DNA of 5,112 nucleotides from Nocardioides sp. (GTDB lineage: Bacteria; Actinomycetota; Actinomycetes; Propionibacteriales; Nocardioidaceae). Below the pieces are notes generated by a model. It was not told the DNA's origin and did no database searches. It saw only the letters and a program-made list of their open reading frames with translations. Numbering within the stretch: the stretch's first letter is position 1; each line of letters starts with the position of its first letter. Position numbers and translations under genes: made by a program. The stretch spans positions 1 to 5,112 of the forward strand of contig JARICB010000109.1 of the NCBI GenBank assembly GCA_029264225.1, in the 5' to 3' direction. Shown one piece after another: positions 1-5,112 of this stretch.

Positions 1-270
1 GACTTCGTGGCCGACTTCGTGGGCTCCACCCGCGGTCTGCGGAGACTGACCGTCACCCCCCTGCGTGAAGAGCACCTGGAGTCGATGGACGGCGTCAACG
101 TCGGCCAGTTGGGTGCCGCCATCGACGTCGACTCCTCACTCGAGGCGGCGCTGGCTGCCCTGCTTCGTGACGACAAGGCCATGATCGGCGTCAAGCGCGG
201 CGCGCAGTTCGTCGGCGTACTCACCCCCAACGGGGTGCACCGCGCCCTACGCGACTCGCTCAGCCCCTGA
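1..270 (+). CDS. ABC transporter ATP-binding protein, glycine betaine/choline type, C-terminal part (partial)
   Basis: The reading frame is open from base 1 and ends at TGA 268-270, giving the last 89 residues of a protein whose start lies left of the window. The opening segment (DFVADFVGSTRGLRRLTVTPL) matches the stretch after the nucleotide-binding domain in ProV/OpuCA-type ATPases, where a 'FV..FVG..RGL.RL' segment links to CBS domains. Residues of about 30-86 look like one CBS-like unit (GQLGAAIDVDSSLEAALAALL, then VGVLTPNGVHRAL). In this family the ATPase powers uptake of quaternary-amine osmoprotectants, and the CBS part senses ionic strength or nucleotide; both points are family knowledge. 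Walker A, Walker B and the signature motif are outside the window, so ATPase identity rests on the tail alone. The gene runs convergently toward the folate operon and appears to be the last gene of its own transcript. Confidence 0.72.
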   Translation, partial: DFVADFVGSTRGLRRLTVTPLREEHLESMDGVNVGQLGAAIDVDSSLEAALAALLRDDKAMIGVKRGAQFVGVLTPNGVHRALRDSLSP

Positions 271-298
271 CCCCTGTCACGTTGTACCGCTTCCATTG

Positions 299-335
299 GC
301 TCGATGCCGCGCCCTACTGCGTAGACGCGCCGAGC
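299..335. terminator. Imperfect hairpin between convergent genes, candidate bidirectional terminator
   Basis: In the 70-base gap between the two convergent stop codons, GCTCG (299-303) pairs with CGAGC (331-335), GCGC (309-312) with GCGC (327-330), and CTAC (314-317) with GTAG (321-324) around a TGC loop. The left arm carries a 5-base bulge (304-308). That is 13 pairs in total, mostly GC. There is no T-run on either side, so it is not a textbook intrinsic terminator. The position fits one serving both transcripts, but a chance GC-rich fold is also possible. Nothing else is visible in this gap. Confidence 0.35.
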
Positions 336-340
336 GATTC

Positions 341-1420
341 TCACGACGTCCGGGAAGCAGGGACCGGTACGTCGCGGTGCCATGACTCGGTGACGTACTT
401 CGTCGTCCAGCCCAGGCCTACGTAGAGGCGGTCGGCCCCCGTCGGCGAATCGGCATCGACCTCGAGGCCGACCCGGTCGCGACCGCGGGCAGCCGCGTCG
501 GCGATCACCGTGTGGAGCAGGCCCTTGGCGACTCCGCGGCCGCGTGCCGACTCCAGCACGCCGAGGTAGGACACGTAGGACCCGTCCGGTCCGGTCTGTG
601 ACTCGCTGACGGTGCCGATCAGAGCGCCCGCAGGGGTGGGGTGGGCCGGGTCGTCGAGAAGTTCGGCGATCCACCAGTGGTCCCAGCGGTGACCGGGGTC
701 CTCGCGCAGTCGGTGGATGAACTCGTCGAAGGTCTCCTCGGCCGAGTTGAAGTGATCGGTGAACGCACCCTCGAGGACGTCGTGCACGGCCCGCAGGTCA
801 CTCTCCTCGGGCAGCCCGGCCACTCCGCGACGTACGCGGCGAAAGTGCACGGCGTTGCGGGTCCAGGACGCTGGATCGGGAACCAGGTCAGCCTCGACCG
901 GCTGCACCGGACGACTCATCTGCCACCAGGTGCGGACCCGCTCGAAGCCCGCCCCGATCAGCCATGCGTCCTGCCGGGCGTCGTCGCGGAAGGCGCCGGT
1001 GTCGATCTGCTGGACCGGCAGCCCGCGTTCGGCACCGAGGCACGCTGCCTGACCGACGGCCCATTCGAACAACACCTCGGAGCACCGGTCGGCCTGCGCG
1101 GAGCCGAGCGTGTGATCAACGAGGTGTACGTAGAGCATCCGGCCGATCGCCCGGTCGTGGACGCTGGCCCAGGCCCGGACCAGGCCGGTGTCGTCGAGCA
1201 CCACCAGGTTCTCGCGCATCGACAAACCTGTCGGCGACACCTCGACGAGGACGTCGTCCTCGGAGCCGCTGGCCCAGCCACGGCCGATACGTTCGTGCTC
1301 CCGGAGCAACTGGGTCAGCCGCTCGAGCTGCTTGGCATCGCCACCATCGGCCGGCTCTGCTCGCCAGCCGGTAGGGAGCCCCGGATCCTCGGCAAGAACC
1401 TCGTTGGGATCACTCTCCAT
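341..1420 (-). CDS. Tandem-GNAT-domain N-acetyltransferase (mycothiol-synthase-like architecture)
   Basis: A 359-residue protein with two GNAT-like halves. The C-terminal half (about 185-350) carries the acetyl-CoA pyrophosphate loop R293-x-x-G296-x-A298 after the strand SYVSYLGV, then a GLEVDADSPTGADRLYVGLGW segment typical of the GNAT fold end. The N-terminal half (about 20-170) keeps a GNAT-like ending (WLIGAGFERVRTWW) but no clear cofactor loop, so it is probably degenerate. MshD, which acetylates Cys-GlcN-Ins to mycothiol, has the same two-domain layout with about 315 residues. This one is longer and lacks features that would let me call it MshD, so the substrate is unknown. I chose ATG 1420 because GAGGA lies 7 bases upstream; a GTG seven codons earlier (1441) has no Shine-Dalgarno. 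It is the last gene of the minus-strand run, 69 bases after the coiled-coil gene. Confidence 0.85.
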   Translation of the reverse strand: MESDPNEVLAEDPGLPTGWRAEPADGGDAKQLERLTQLLREHERIGRGWASGSEDDVLVEVSPTGLSMRENLVVLDDTGLVRAWASVHDRAIGRMLYVHLVDHTLGSAQADRCSEVLFEWAVGQAACLGAERGLPVQQIDTGAFRDDARQDAWLIGAGFERVRTWWQMSRPVQPVEADLVPDPASWTRNAVHFRRVRRGVAGLPEESDLRAVHDVLEGAFTDHFNSAEETFDEFIHRLREDPGHRWDHWWIAELLDDPAHPTPAGALIGTVSESQTGPDGSYVSYLGVLESARGRGVAKGLLHTVIADAAARGRDRVGLEVDADSPTGADRLYVGLGWTTKYVTESWHRDVPVPASRTS

Positions 1421-1427
1421 GCGGTTT

Positions 1428-1432
1428 TCCTC
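1428..1432 (-). promoter_or_regulatory. Ribosome binding site that sets the GNAT gene start
   Basis: On the minus strand this reads GAGGA, followed by 7 bases and ATG 1420. The site lies inside the longer open frame that could start at GTG 1441, which is why the shorter start is preferred. Confidence 0.6.
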
Positions 1433-1489
1433 GGGGATCACAGCCGGTGATTGTGCCGTAACGCCGTTGCTACGACGCCACGGACCCCC

Positions 1490-2137
1490 TCAGGCGGAGT
1501 TGGCGCGCGTGGTCGGCGCCGAGCGCCACGATGCCAGTTCGGCGCTGAGCACGTCGAGCTCGGCCTCCAGTTCGGCGACCAGCACGATCGCCTCTGCGGC
1601 GCGCTGCTCCGATGCGCTCAGCGAGCCTTCCAGCCCACGGATCAGCTCGCCGGCCTCGCGGGCAGCATCGTCGGCGGCGTTCTCGGCCAGGTCGGCACGT
1701 CGTGCCTCAGCGTTGAGCTTGCGAGTCGCGTTGAGCACCTGGCGCTGTGCGTCGTCCAAGGCCGCCTCGAGGCCAGCGATGGTCTCCTGACGCTGGTCGA
1801 TCTTGCGGCGCATGTCGAGGGCGAAGCTCAGGTTCTCGGCCGTACGCCGCTCAGTCAGGGCGGCATACGCCTTGGCCTGGGTAGCGCGGTCGCGCGCAGC
1901 CTCGGTGCGCGTAGCCATCAGTTCCGAGTGGGTGATCTTGGTGGCCGCAACCCCGAGCAGCACGGCCACGACGGCGCCAGCCGAGACGATCAGCGTCGAA
2001 GCAGCGGCCACTGCGGCGGCGACGAGCAGAGCGGAGACGACGAGAAGCACGACCGCCAGGCTCAGGCGGGTGCTGCGCTGACGACGTCGGGCAGACGTGC
2101 GCGACTGCTGTGACTGCTGGGGCTGAAGGGATGCCAT
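1490..2137 (-). CDS. Two-helix membrane protein with long C-terminal coiled coil, unknown function
   Basis: I do not recognise a named family. The 215-residue protein has a polar, Gln/Arg-rich head (1-24, with RRRQR just before the membrane), two adjacent hydrophobic helices (about 25-46 and 48-66), then a charged, Ala/Glu/Arg-rich helix from about 71 to 203 with no Pro or Gly clusters, as expected for a coiled coil. The tail is short and polar. The basic head suggests that both ends face the cytoplasm, with the coiled coil inside the cell. It starts with ATG 2137, 10 bases after the DUF3180 stop codon. No clear Shine-Dalgarno is visible, so reinitiation by ribosomes finishing the previous gene is plausible. 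A role in scaffolding or envelope organisation would be a guess, and no catalytic motif is seen. Confidence 0.8.
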   Translation of the reverse strand: MASLQPQQSQQSRTSARRRQRSTRLSLAVVLLVVSALLVAAAVAAASTLIVSAGAVVAVLLGVAATKITHSELMATRTEAARDRATQAKAYAALTERRTAENLSFALDMRRKIDQRQETIAGLEAALDDAQRQVLNATRKLNAEARRADLAENAADDAAREAGELIRGLEGSLSASEQRAAEAIVLVAELEAELDVLSAELASWRSAPTTRANSA

Positions 2138-2147
2138 GGGGCACAGG

Positions 2148-2657
2148 TTAGGCCCCCGGGGCCTCCGGGGGGACGCGACACGCGCGCTCGAGGAACAGTG
2201 AGGCCACCATCACGAGGAGCCCGCCGACCGCCGCCACCCCACATCGCAGCAGCCGTGAGTTGGCCAGCACCGAGACGTCGCCCAGCCAAGTGATCCCGTA
2301 GCCGGCGTAGAAGCCGGCCACCAGTGCCCCTACGAGCGCGCAGGCACGCGCGAGCACCAGTCGGCTCACCGCCTGCCCGCCGGCCAGTCGCAGCCGGTGC
2401 ACCTGGATCGTCTGCCAGGTGTTCCAGGCGATGTATCCCAGTGCCGCCGCGACGAAGACCAGGGCCAACGCCTGAACCCAGGTCACCATCGGCGCCGTAC
2501 CCGTCAGTCGCACCGCCACCGGCCGCATCAGCCAGCCGAGCAGCAGTCCGACCGCGCCGATGACGGCCAAGGATGCACCCGAGGTCGGACGGAGCCGCCC
2601 CTGCGACTCGACGTCGTCGGCTGACTCGTCGTCAGCGTCGTCTGGATCCAGCGTCAC
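2148..2657 (-). CDS. DUF3180 family membrane protein
   Basis: A 169-residue protein with an acidic N-terminus (about residues 4-18) and four predicted transmembrane helices at roughly 29-50, 59-81, 105-130 and 137-160. It ends in an ERACRVPP segment. This layout, the length and the position directly after folK match the actinobacterial DUF3180 family, whose function is unknown. The start is GTG 2657, which overlaps the folK stop by four bases (GTGA) with only a weak GGGG upstream, so translation is probably coupled to folK. Membership is called from architecture plus context, not from a profile search. The acidic head is presumably cytoplasmic. No enzyme or transporter motif is visible. Confidence 0.82.
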   Translation of the reverse strand: MTLDPDDADDESADDVESQGRLRPTSGASLAVIGAVGLLLGWLMRPVAVRLTGTAPMVTWVQALALVFVAAALGYIAWNTWQTIQVHRLRLAGGQAVSRLVLARACALVGALVAGFYAGYGITWLGDVSVLANSRLLRCGVAAVGGLLVMVASLFLERACRVPPEAPGA

Positions 2658-3223
2658 TGGACCCCGATCACCAGATCGTCCCGCTTGGTGATGCCCGAAC
2701 AGTCGAGCGCGGCCAGCAGGTCAGCGATCGGTCCCCGGTCGGGGAACACCGCGTCGGGCTCCAGGTCGTGCCAGGGTTGCAGCACGAAGGCCCGGGTATG
2801 GGCGCGTGGGTGCGGCAGGCGCAGGAAGTCGTCGTCGGCCCGACGGTCTCCCACGACGACCAGGTCGACGTCGAGGGTGCGCGGTGCGTTGCGGACCTCG
2901 CTGCGCTCACGGCTGAAGGCATCCTCGACGGCGAGCGCGCGCTCCATCAGTCGCGCGGCCGGCAAGGTGGTGTCGGCCAGCACGATGGCGTTGTAGAAGG
3001 TCTGGGCGCCCTCGGGGGAGTCGACCGGCTCCGTCTCATAGACGGGCGAAACACCGGTGACGAAGAAGTCGGGAGTGTCGGCCAGTGCGTCGACGGCGCC
3101 CTGGATGGCAGCGAAGCGCTCCCCCAGATTGGATCCGAGAGCAACAACGACTCGCCGGATCGGGTGCATCTCCCCAGTCAGGGAGTCAGCATCCACGAGG
3201 TTCGGATTGGGGGTCTCAGTCAT
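2654..3223 (-). CDS. folK: 2-amino-4-hydroxy-6-hydroxymethyldihydropteridine pyrophosphokinase (HPPK)
   Basis: This cytoplasmic enzyme transfers pyrophosphate from ATP to 6-hydroxymethyl-7,8-dihydropterin, making the substrate for FolP. The 189 residues contain the family landmarks in order: LGSNLG (29-34), the pterin-side YETEP and FYNAIV segments (62-66, 77-81 and on), RTLDVDLV (115-122) with the two magnesium-binding aspartates D118 and D120, and LPHPRAHTRAFVLQP (136-150). Length is slightly above the roughly 160-residue core because of an 18-20 residue N-terminal extension. ATG 3223 is preferred because it overlaps the folB stop (ATGA) and has GAGGG 7 bases upstream; an internal ATG at 3169 has its purine stretch directly abutting the codon. 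All residues expected for activity are present. Confidence 0.97.
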   Translation of the reverse strand: MTETPNPNLVDADSLTGEMHPIRRVVVALGSNLGERFAAIQGAVDALADTPDFFVTGVSPVYETEPVDSPEGAQTFYNAIVLADTTLPAARLMERALAVEDAFSRERSEVRNAPRTLDVDLVVVGDRRADDDFLRLPHPRAHTRAFVLQPWHDLEPDAVFPDRGPIADLLAALDCSGITKRDDLVIGVQ

Positions 3224-3606
3224 CTAGCGGCCCTCGCGTTGTCTAGGGGGGTGTACCTGGTGATCGTGAGAGCCACGTCGGAGAACGCTGCCTCAATCGG
3301 TGCATCAGGCTTGTGGATCGTGACGCGGGCCCATTCAACACGACCGTCGGTAAGGCATTCACCGGCGATGCGCTGAGCCACTGTTTCGATCAGATCCACC
3401 GGATCTGACTCCACAGCGGCTTTGACCCGCGTGACGAGGTTTCCGTAGTCGACGGTGTCCTGCAAGTCGTCGGAGGCTGCCGCGGACGTCGTGTCGAGGC
3501 CGAGAGTCAGATCGATCACAAACGTCTGGCCCTCTCGGCGCTCGAAGTCGAAGACCCCGTGATGGGCGAAACACTCGACCCCGGTGATGGTCAGTTCGTC
3601 GCTCAC
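3220..3606 (-). CDS. folB: Dihydroneopterin aldolase
   Basis: It converts 7,8-dihydroneopterin to 6-hydroxymethyl-7,8-dihydropterin and glycolaldehyde, feeding FolK. From GTG 3606 the protein has 128 residues, close to the usual 120-130. Visible landmarks are LTITGVECFAHHGVFDFERREGQ (5-27), DTVDYG (50-55), LIETVAQRIA (72-81) and VTIHKPDAPI (95-104). E22, Y54, E74 and K99 fall where the active-site Glu, Tyr, Glu and Lys of characterised DHNA enzymes lie. GTG 3606 was chosen because AGGAGG sits 4 bases upstream, it overlaps the folP stop as GTGA, and the fold begins at once. A longer frame to 3633 only adds nine residues that overlap folP. The family normally forms octamers in the cytoplasm. 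Confidence 0.96.
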   Translation of the reverse strand: MSDELTITGVECFAHHGVFDFERREGQTFVIDLTLGLDTTSAAASDDLQDTVDYGNLVTRVKAAVESDPVDLIETVAQRIAGECLTDGRVEWARVTIHKPDAPIEAAFSDVALTITRYTPLDNARAAR

Positions 3607-4475
3607 ACGACCTCCTGGTGAGAGTTTTGCCACGGAACGTCAGCCTTGCGGATGGCACCGACACCGGCCAACGCGGCGCTGACGGCGAGCGCGTCACAGG
3701 TGGCACGGGCGTCGTGCACCCGCAAACAGGCGACACCGCGCTCGGCCAGGAGAGCCACCAGGGCGGAGTGGGCGAACTCGCGCTCCCCCACGTCACGCGG
3801 GGTGCCGTCGACCGCCAGCAGTTGGCCGAGAAACGACTTGCGGCTCGCGCCGATCAGCAACGGGCGACCGAGCACGGCCAGGTCAGCGAGACCGGCCAGC
3901 AGCTCCCAGTTGTGCGCGGCCACCTTGGCGAACCCGAGTCCGGGATCGAGCACTACCCGATCCAGTGGCACCCCGGCGGCCGTGATCGCATCCAGCCGCT
4001 GCCCAAGCTCACGGCGTACGCCGACCACCACACCGTCGGGGGCATAGTCGGCGTGATCGTGCATGCGCTCGCTGTGTGCTCGCCAGTGCATCGCCACGTA
4101 GGACGCATCGTTGCCCGCCACCACGTCGAGGATCTCCGGATCGGCAAGGCCACCCGAGACGTCGTTGACGATCTGCGCCCCCGCCTCCAGCGCCGCAGCG
4201 GCGACCTCGGCGCGCATCGTGTCGACGGAGATCAGCACGCCCTCAGCGGCGAGTTCGCGGATGACCGGGATGACGCGTCCCAGCTCATCGCTGATCAGCG
4301 GCCGCGTGGCACCAGGTCGGGTCGACTCGCCACCGATGTCGAGCAGGTCGGCACCGTCGTCCAGTAGTCGCCGGGCGTGGGTCAGGGCCCGCTCGGTGCT
4401 GTCGTAGCGACCCCCGTCGGAGAACGAGTCGGGGGTGACGTTGACAACGCCCATCACCCACGGTCGCGTCAGCAT
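3603..4475 (-). CDS. folP: Dihydropteroate synthase
   Basis: It condenses hydroxymethyl-dihydropterin pyrophosphate with p-aminobenzoate to give 7,8-dihydropteroate and is the sulfonamide target. The 290-residue TIM barrel shows the family motifs in order: VMGVVNVTPDSFSDGG (7-22), DIGGESTRPGA (46-56), ISVDTMRAE (82-90), IVNDVSGG (102-109), MHWR (129-132, usually MHxRG), LDPGLGFAK (176-184), GASRKSFLG (209-217) and RVHD (252-255). N12, D46, D86, N104, D177, K213, R252 and H254 match the expected ligand positions. The STRPGA loop is intact, with no insertion of the kind linked to sulfonamide resistance. The frame is open upstream to 4826, but conserved sequence begins at ATG 4475, which shares one base with the folE stop (TGATG) and has GAGG 5 bases upstream. 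Length is normal for actinobacterial FolP. Confidence 0.97.
   Translation of the reverse strand: MLTRPWVMGVVNVTPDSFSDGGRYDSTERALTHARRLLDDGADLLDIGGESTRPGATRPLISDELGRVIPVIRELAAEGVLISVDTMRAEVAAAALEAGAQIVNDVSGGLADPEILDVVAGNDASYVAMHWRAHSERMHDHADYAPDGVVVGVRRELGQRLDAITAAGVPLDRVVLDPGLGFAKVAAHNWELLAGLADLAVLGRPLLIGASRKSFLGQLLAVDGTPRDVGEREFAHSALVALLAERGVACLRVHDARATCDALAVSAALAGVGAIRKADVPWQNSHQEVV
3611..3616 (-). promoter_or_regulatory. Strong ribosome binding site of folB inside the folP end
   Basis: The minus strand reads AGGAGG here, 4 bases before GTG 3606. It is the best Shine-Dalgarno in the operon and lies within the last codons of folP. It fixes the folB start and suggests folB gets its own initiation in addition to coupling. 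Confidence 0.65.
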
Positions 4476-5035
4476 CAGCGCCTCGAGGCGATCAGCGCCA
4501 TCGCTTCCGAGCGGGTGGCGGCGTTGTGCATGATGCCGCGCACGGCGCTGGTGATGGTGCGGGCCCCGGCCTTGCGGACTCCGCGCATGGTCATGCAGAG
4601 GTGCTCGGCCTCTATCACCACGATCACGCCACGGGCGTCGAGGATGTCCATCAGCGCGTCGGCGACCTGGGTCGTCAACCGCTCCTGGACCTGGGGCCGC
4701 TTGGCGTAGACGTCCACCAATCGGGCGAGCTTGGAAAGCCCGGTGATCTTGCCGGTCTCGGCCGGGATGTAGCCGACGTGCGCTACCCCGGTGAACGGCA
4801 CCAGGTGGTGCTCGCACATCGACCACAGCTCGATGTCACGCACGAGCACCATCTCGTCGTGACCGATGTCGAAGGTGGTGGTCAACACGTCCTCGGGACG
4901 CTGTCGCAGCCCCTGGGTCAGTTCGGCGTAGGCGCGCGCCACTCGTCCCGGAGTCTCCAGCAGTCCCTCCCGCTCGGGGTCCTCACCGATCGCGGCCAGC
5001 AGTTCGCGAACCGCCGCCTCGGCCCGGGCATCTAC
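4475..5035 (-). CDS. folE: GTP cyclohydrolase I, type FolE (start codon not resolved)
   Basis: It opens the GTP ring to form 7,8-dihydroneopterin triphosphate and formate, the first step of tetrahydrofolate synthesis. Counting from V at 5035, 186 residues are recognisable: the N-terminal helix [23 protein letters not shown] (3-25), the CEHH zinc motif (C74, H77), [22 protein letters not shown] (99-120) and [13 protein letters not shown] (142-154) with the third zinc ligand C147. Family members have about 190-220 residues, so 0-30 are missing at the N-terminus. No in-frame ATG, GTG or TTG exists from 4943 to the window edge at 5112, and no stop either, so the given right end is only where homology begins. 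GTG 4942 is inside the conserved region and too late to be the start. A156 replaces the proline usually seen in VRKPG. The stop overlaps the folP start. Confidence 0.92.
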   Translation of the reverse strand, partial: VDARAEAAVRELLAAIGEDPEREGLLETPGRVARAYAELTQGLRQRPEDVLTTTFDIGHDEMVLVRDIELWSMCEHHLVPFTGVAHVGYIPAETGKITGLSKLARLVDVYAKRPQVQERLTTQVADALMDILDARGVIVVIEAEHLCMTMRGVRKAGARTITSAVRGIMHNAATRSEAMALIASRR

Positions 5036-5112
5036 TGACCACTTGAGCTCTCCTGAATACTGACACTGCCAATCAGGGCACCTCCTGAAACTCCCTGGTG
5101 GTATAGTGGTTG
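5036..5112. other. AT-richer right-edge segment upstream of folE, content unresolved
   Basis: Bases 5041-5112 are about 51% GC (37 of 72), well below the coding sequence to the left. On the minus strand it holds two TTCAGGAG copies (5082-5089 and 5050-5057) resembling Shine-Dalgarno sites. A short frame (minus strand, 5112 down to TGA 5075-5073) has G or C in 10 of 12 third codon positions and could be the last 12 codons of an upstream gene ([12 protein letters not shown]); ftsH is the usual neighbour, but I cannot recognise it. On the plus strand, 5092-5112 resembles the first 21 bases of a eukaryotic-type tRNA. I cannot decide between leader DNA and foreign or chimeric sequence. Confidence 0.4.

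Noticed and set aside
1421..1441. GTG 1441 as start of the GNAT gene
   Set aside because: No Shine-Dalgarno precedes it, whereas ATG 1420 has GAGGA at 7 bases; the extra seven residues are translated ribosome binding site.
641..1450. Long plus-strand open frame opposite the GNAT gene
   Set aside because: Antisense shadow of a high-GC gene; no family motifs, and the minus-strand frame shows a clear GNAT fold.
1451..2113. Plus-strand open frame opposite the coiled-coil gene
   Set aside because: Its translation has no domain signature, while the minus strand gives a coherent membrane plus coiled-coil protein in an operon.
2573..3376. Plus-strand open frame opposite folK and folB
   Set aside because: Covered by two genes with clear catalytic motifs on the other strand; typical GC-driven antisense frame.
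3618..4367. Plus-strand open frame opposite folP
   Set aside because: Antisense to all DHPS motifs and without recognisable motifs itself.
4476..4826. N-terminal extension of folP into folE
   Set aside because: The frame is open, but the Arg/Pro/Gly/His-rich translation is a shadow of folE; DHPS homology starts at 4475, where a coupled ATG is present.
5055..5086. Possible Cys-pair zinc motif (CPDWQC) in the in-frame extension of folE
   Set aside because: The spacing (C-x4-C) is not a zinc-ribbon pair, there is no second pair, and the codons are unlike the rest of the gene, so this is probably not translated.
5036..5112. Folate-type riboswitch before folE
   Set aside because: I could find no helices or conserved core like the tetrahydrofolate or preQ1 classes, and most of the leader may lie outside the window. 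One 5-pair arm (CAGGG/CCCTG at 5074-5078 and 5093-5097) is not enough.

Overview
The window looks like high-GC Actinomycetota chromosome, most likely from the order Propionibacteriales. I base this on the GC-rich codon use, the frequent GTG starts, the gene order folE-folP-folB-folK followed by a DUF3180 gene, and the actinobacterial style of the tandem GNAT protein. The order-level placement is an inference from memory of family styles and was not searched.

Layout. Bases 1-270 (+ strand) are the end of a glycine betaine/choline-type ABC transporter ATPase, with the last part of the nucleotide-binding domain and a CBS-like regulatory tail. A short convergent gap (271-340) holds an imperfect hairpin. 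Everything else with recognisable coding is on the minus strand and reads from right to left: folE (GTP cyclohydrolase I, about 5035 down to 4475), folP (dihydropteroate synthase), folB (dihydroneopterin aldolase), folK (HPPK), a four-helix DUF3180 membrane protein, a two-helix membrane protein with a long coiled coil, and a 359-residue tandem-GNAT acetyltransferase.

How the genes work together. folE, folB, folK and folP encode successive steps from GTP to 7,8-dihydropteroate: ring opening to dihydroneopterin triphosphate, aldol cleavage to hydroxymethyl-dihydropterin, pyrophosphorylation, and condensation with p-aminobenzoate. Every junction from folE through the DUF3180 gene is a 1- or 4-base stop/start overlap, so the five genes are almost certainly one transcript with coupled translation. 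The coiled-coil gene follows after 10 bases and the GNAT gene after 69 bases. They may share the transcript, but nothing in their sequences ties them to folate chemistry.

What stands out. The core is a conventional folate operon and I see no novel defence, mobile or biosynthetic system. The one real anomaly is the right edge. The folE frame has no ATG, GTG or TTG before its conserved N-terminal helix and runs open to base 5112. The GTG with the best Shine-Dalgarno is out of frame by one base. The last 72 bases drop to about 51% GC, and the final 21 bases resemble the 5' end of a eukaryotic-type tRNA. An indel, a start beyond the window, and a chimeric junction are all possible.
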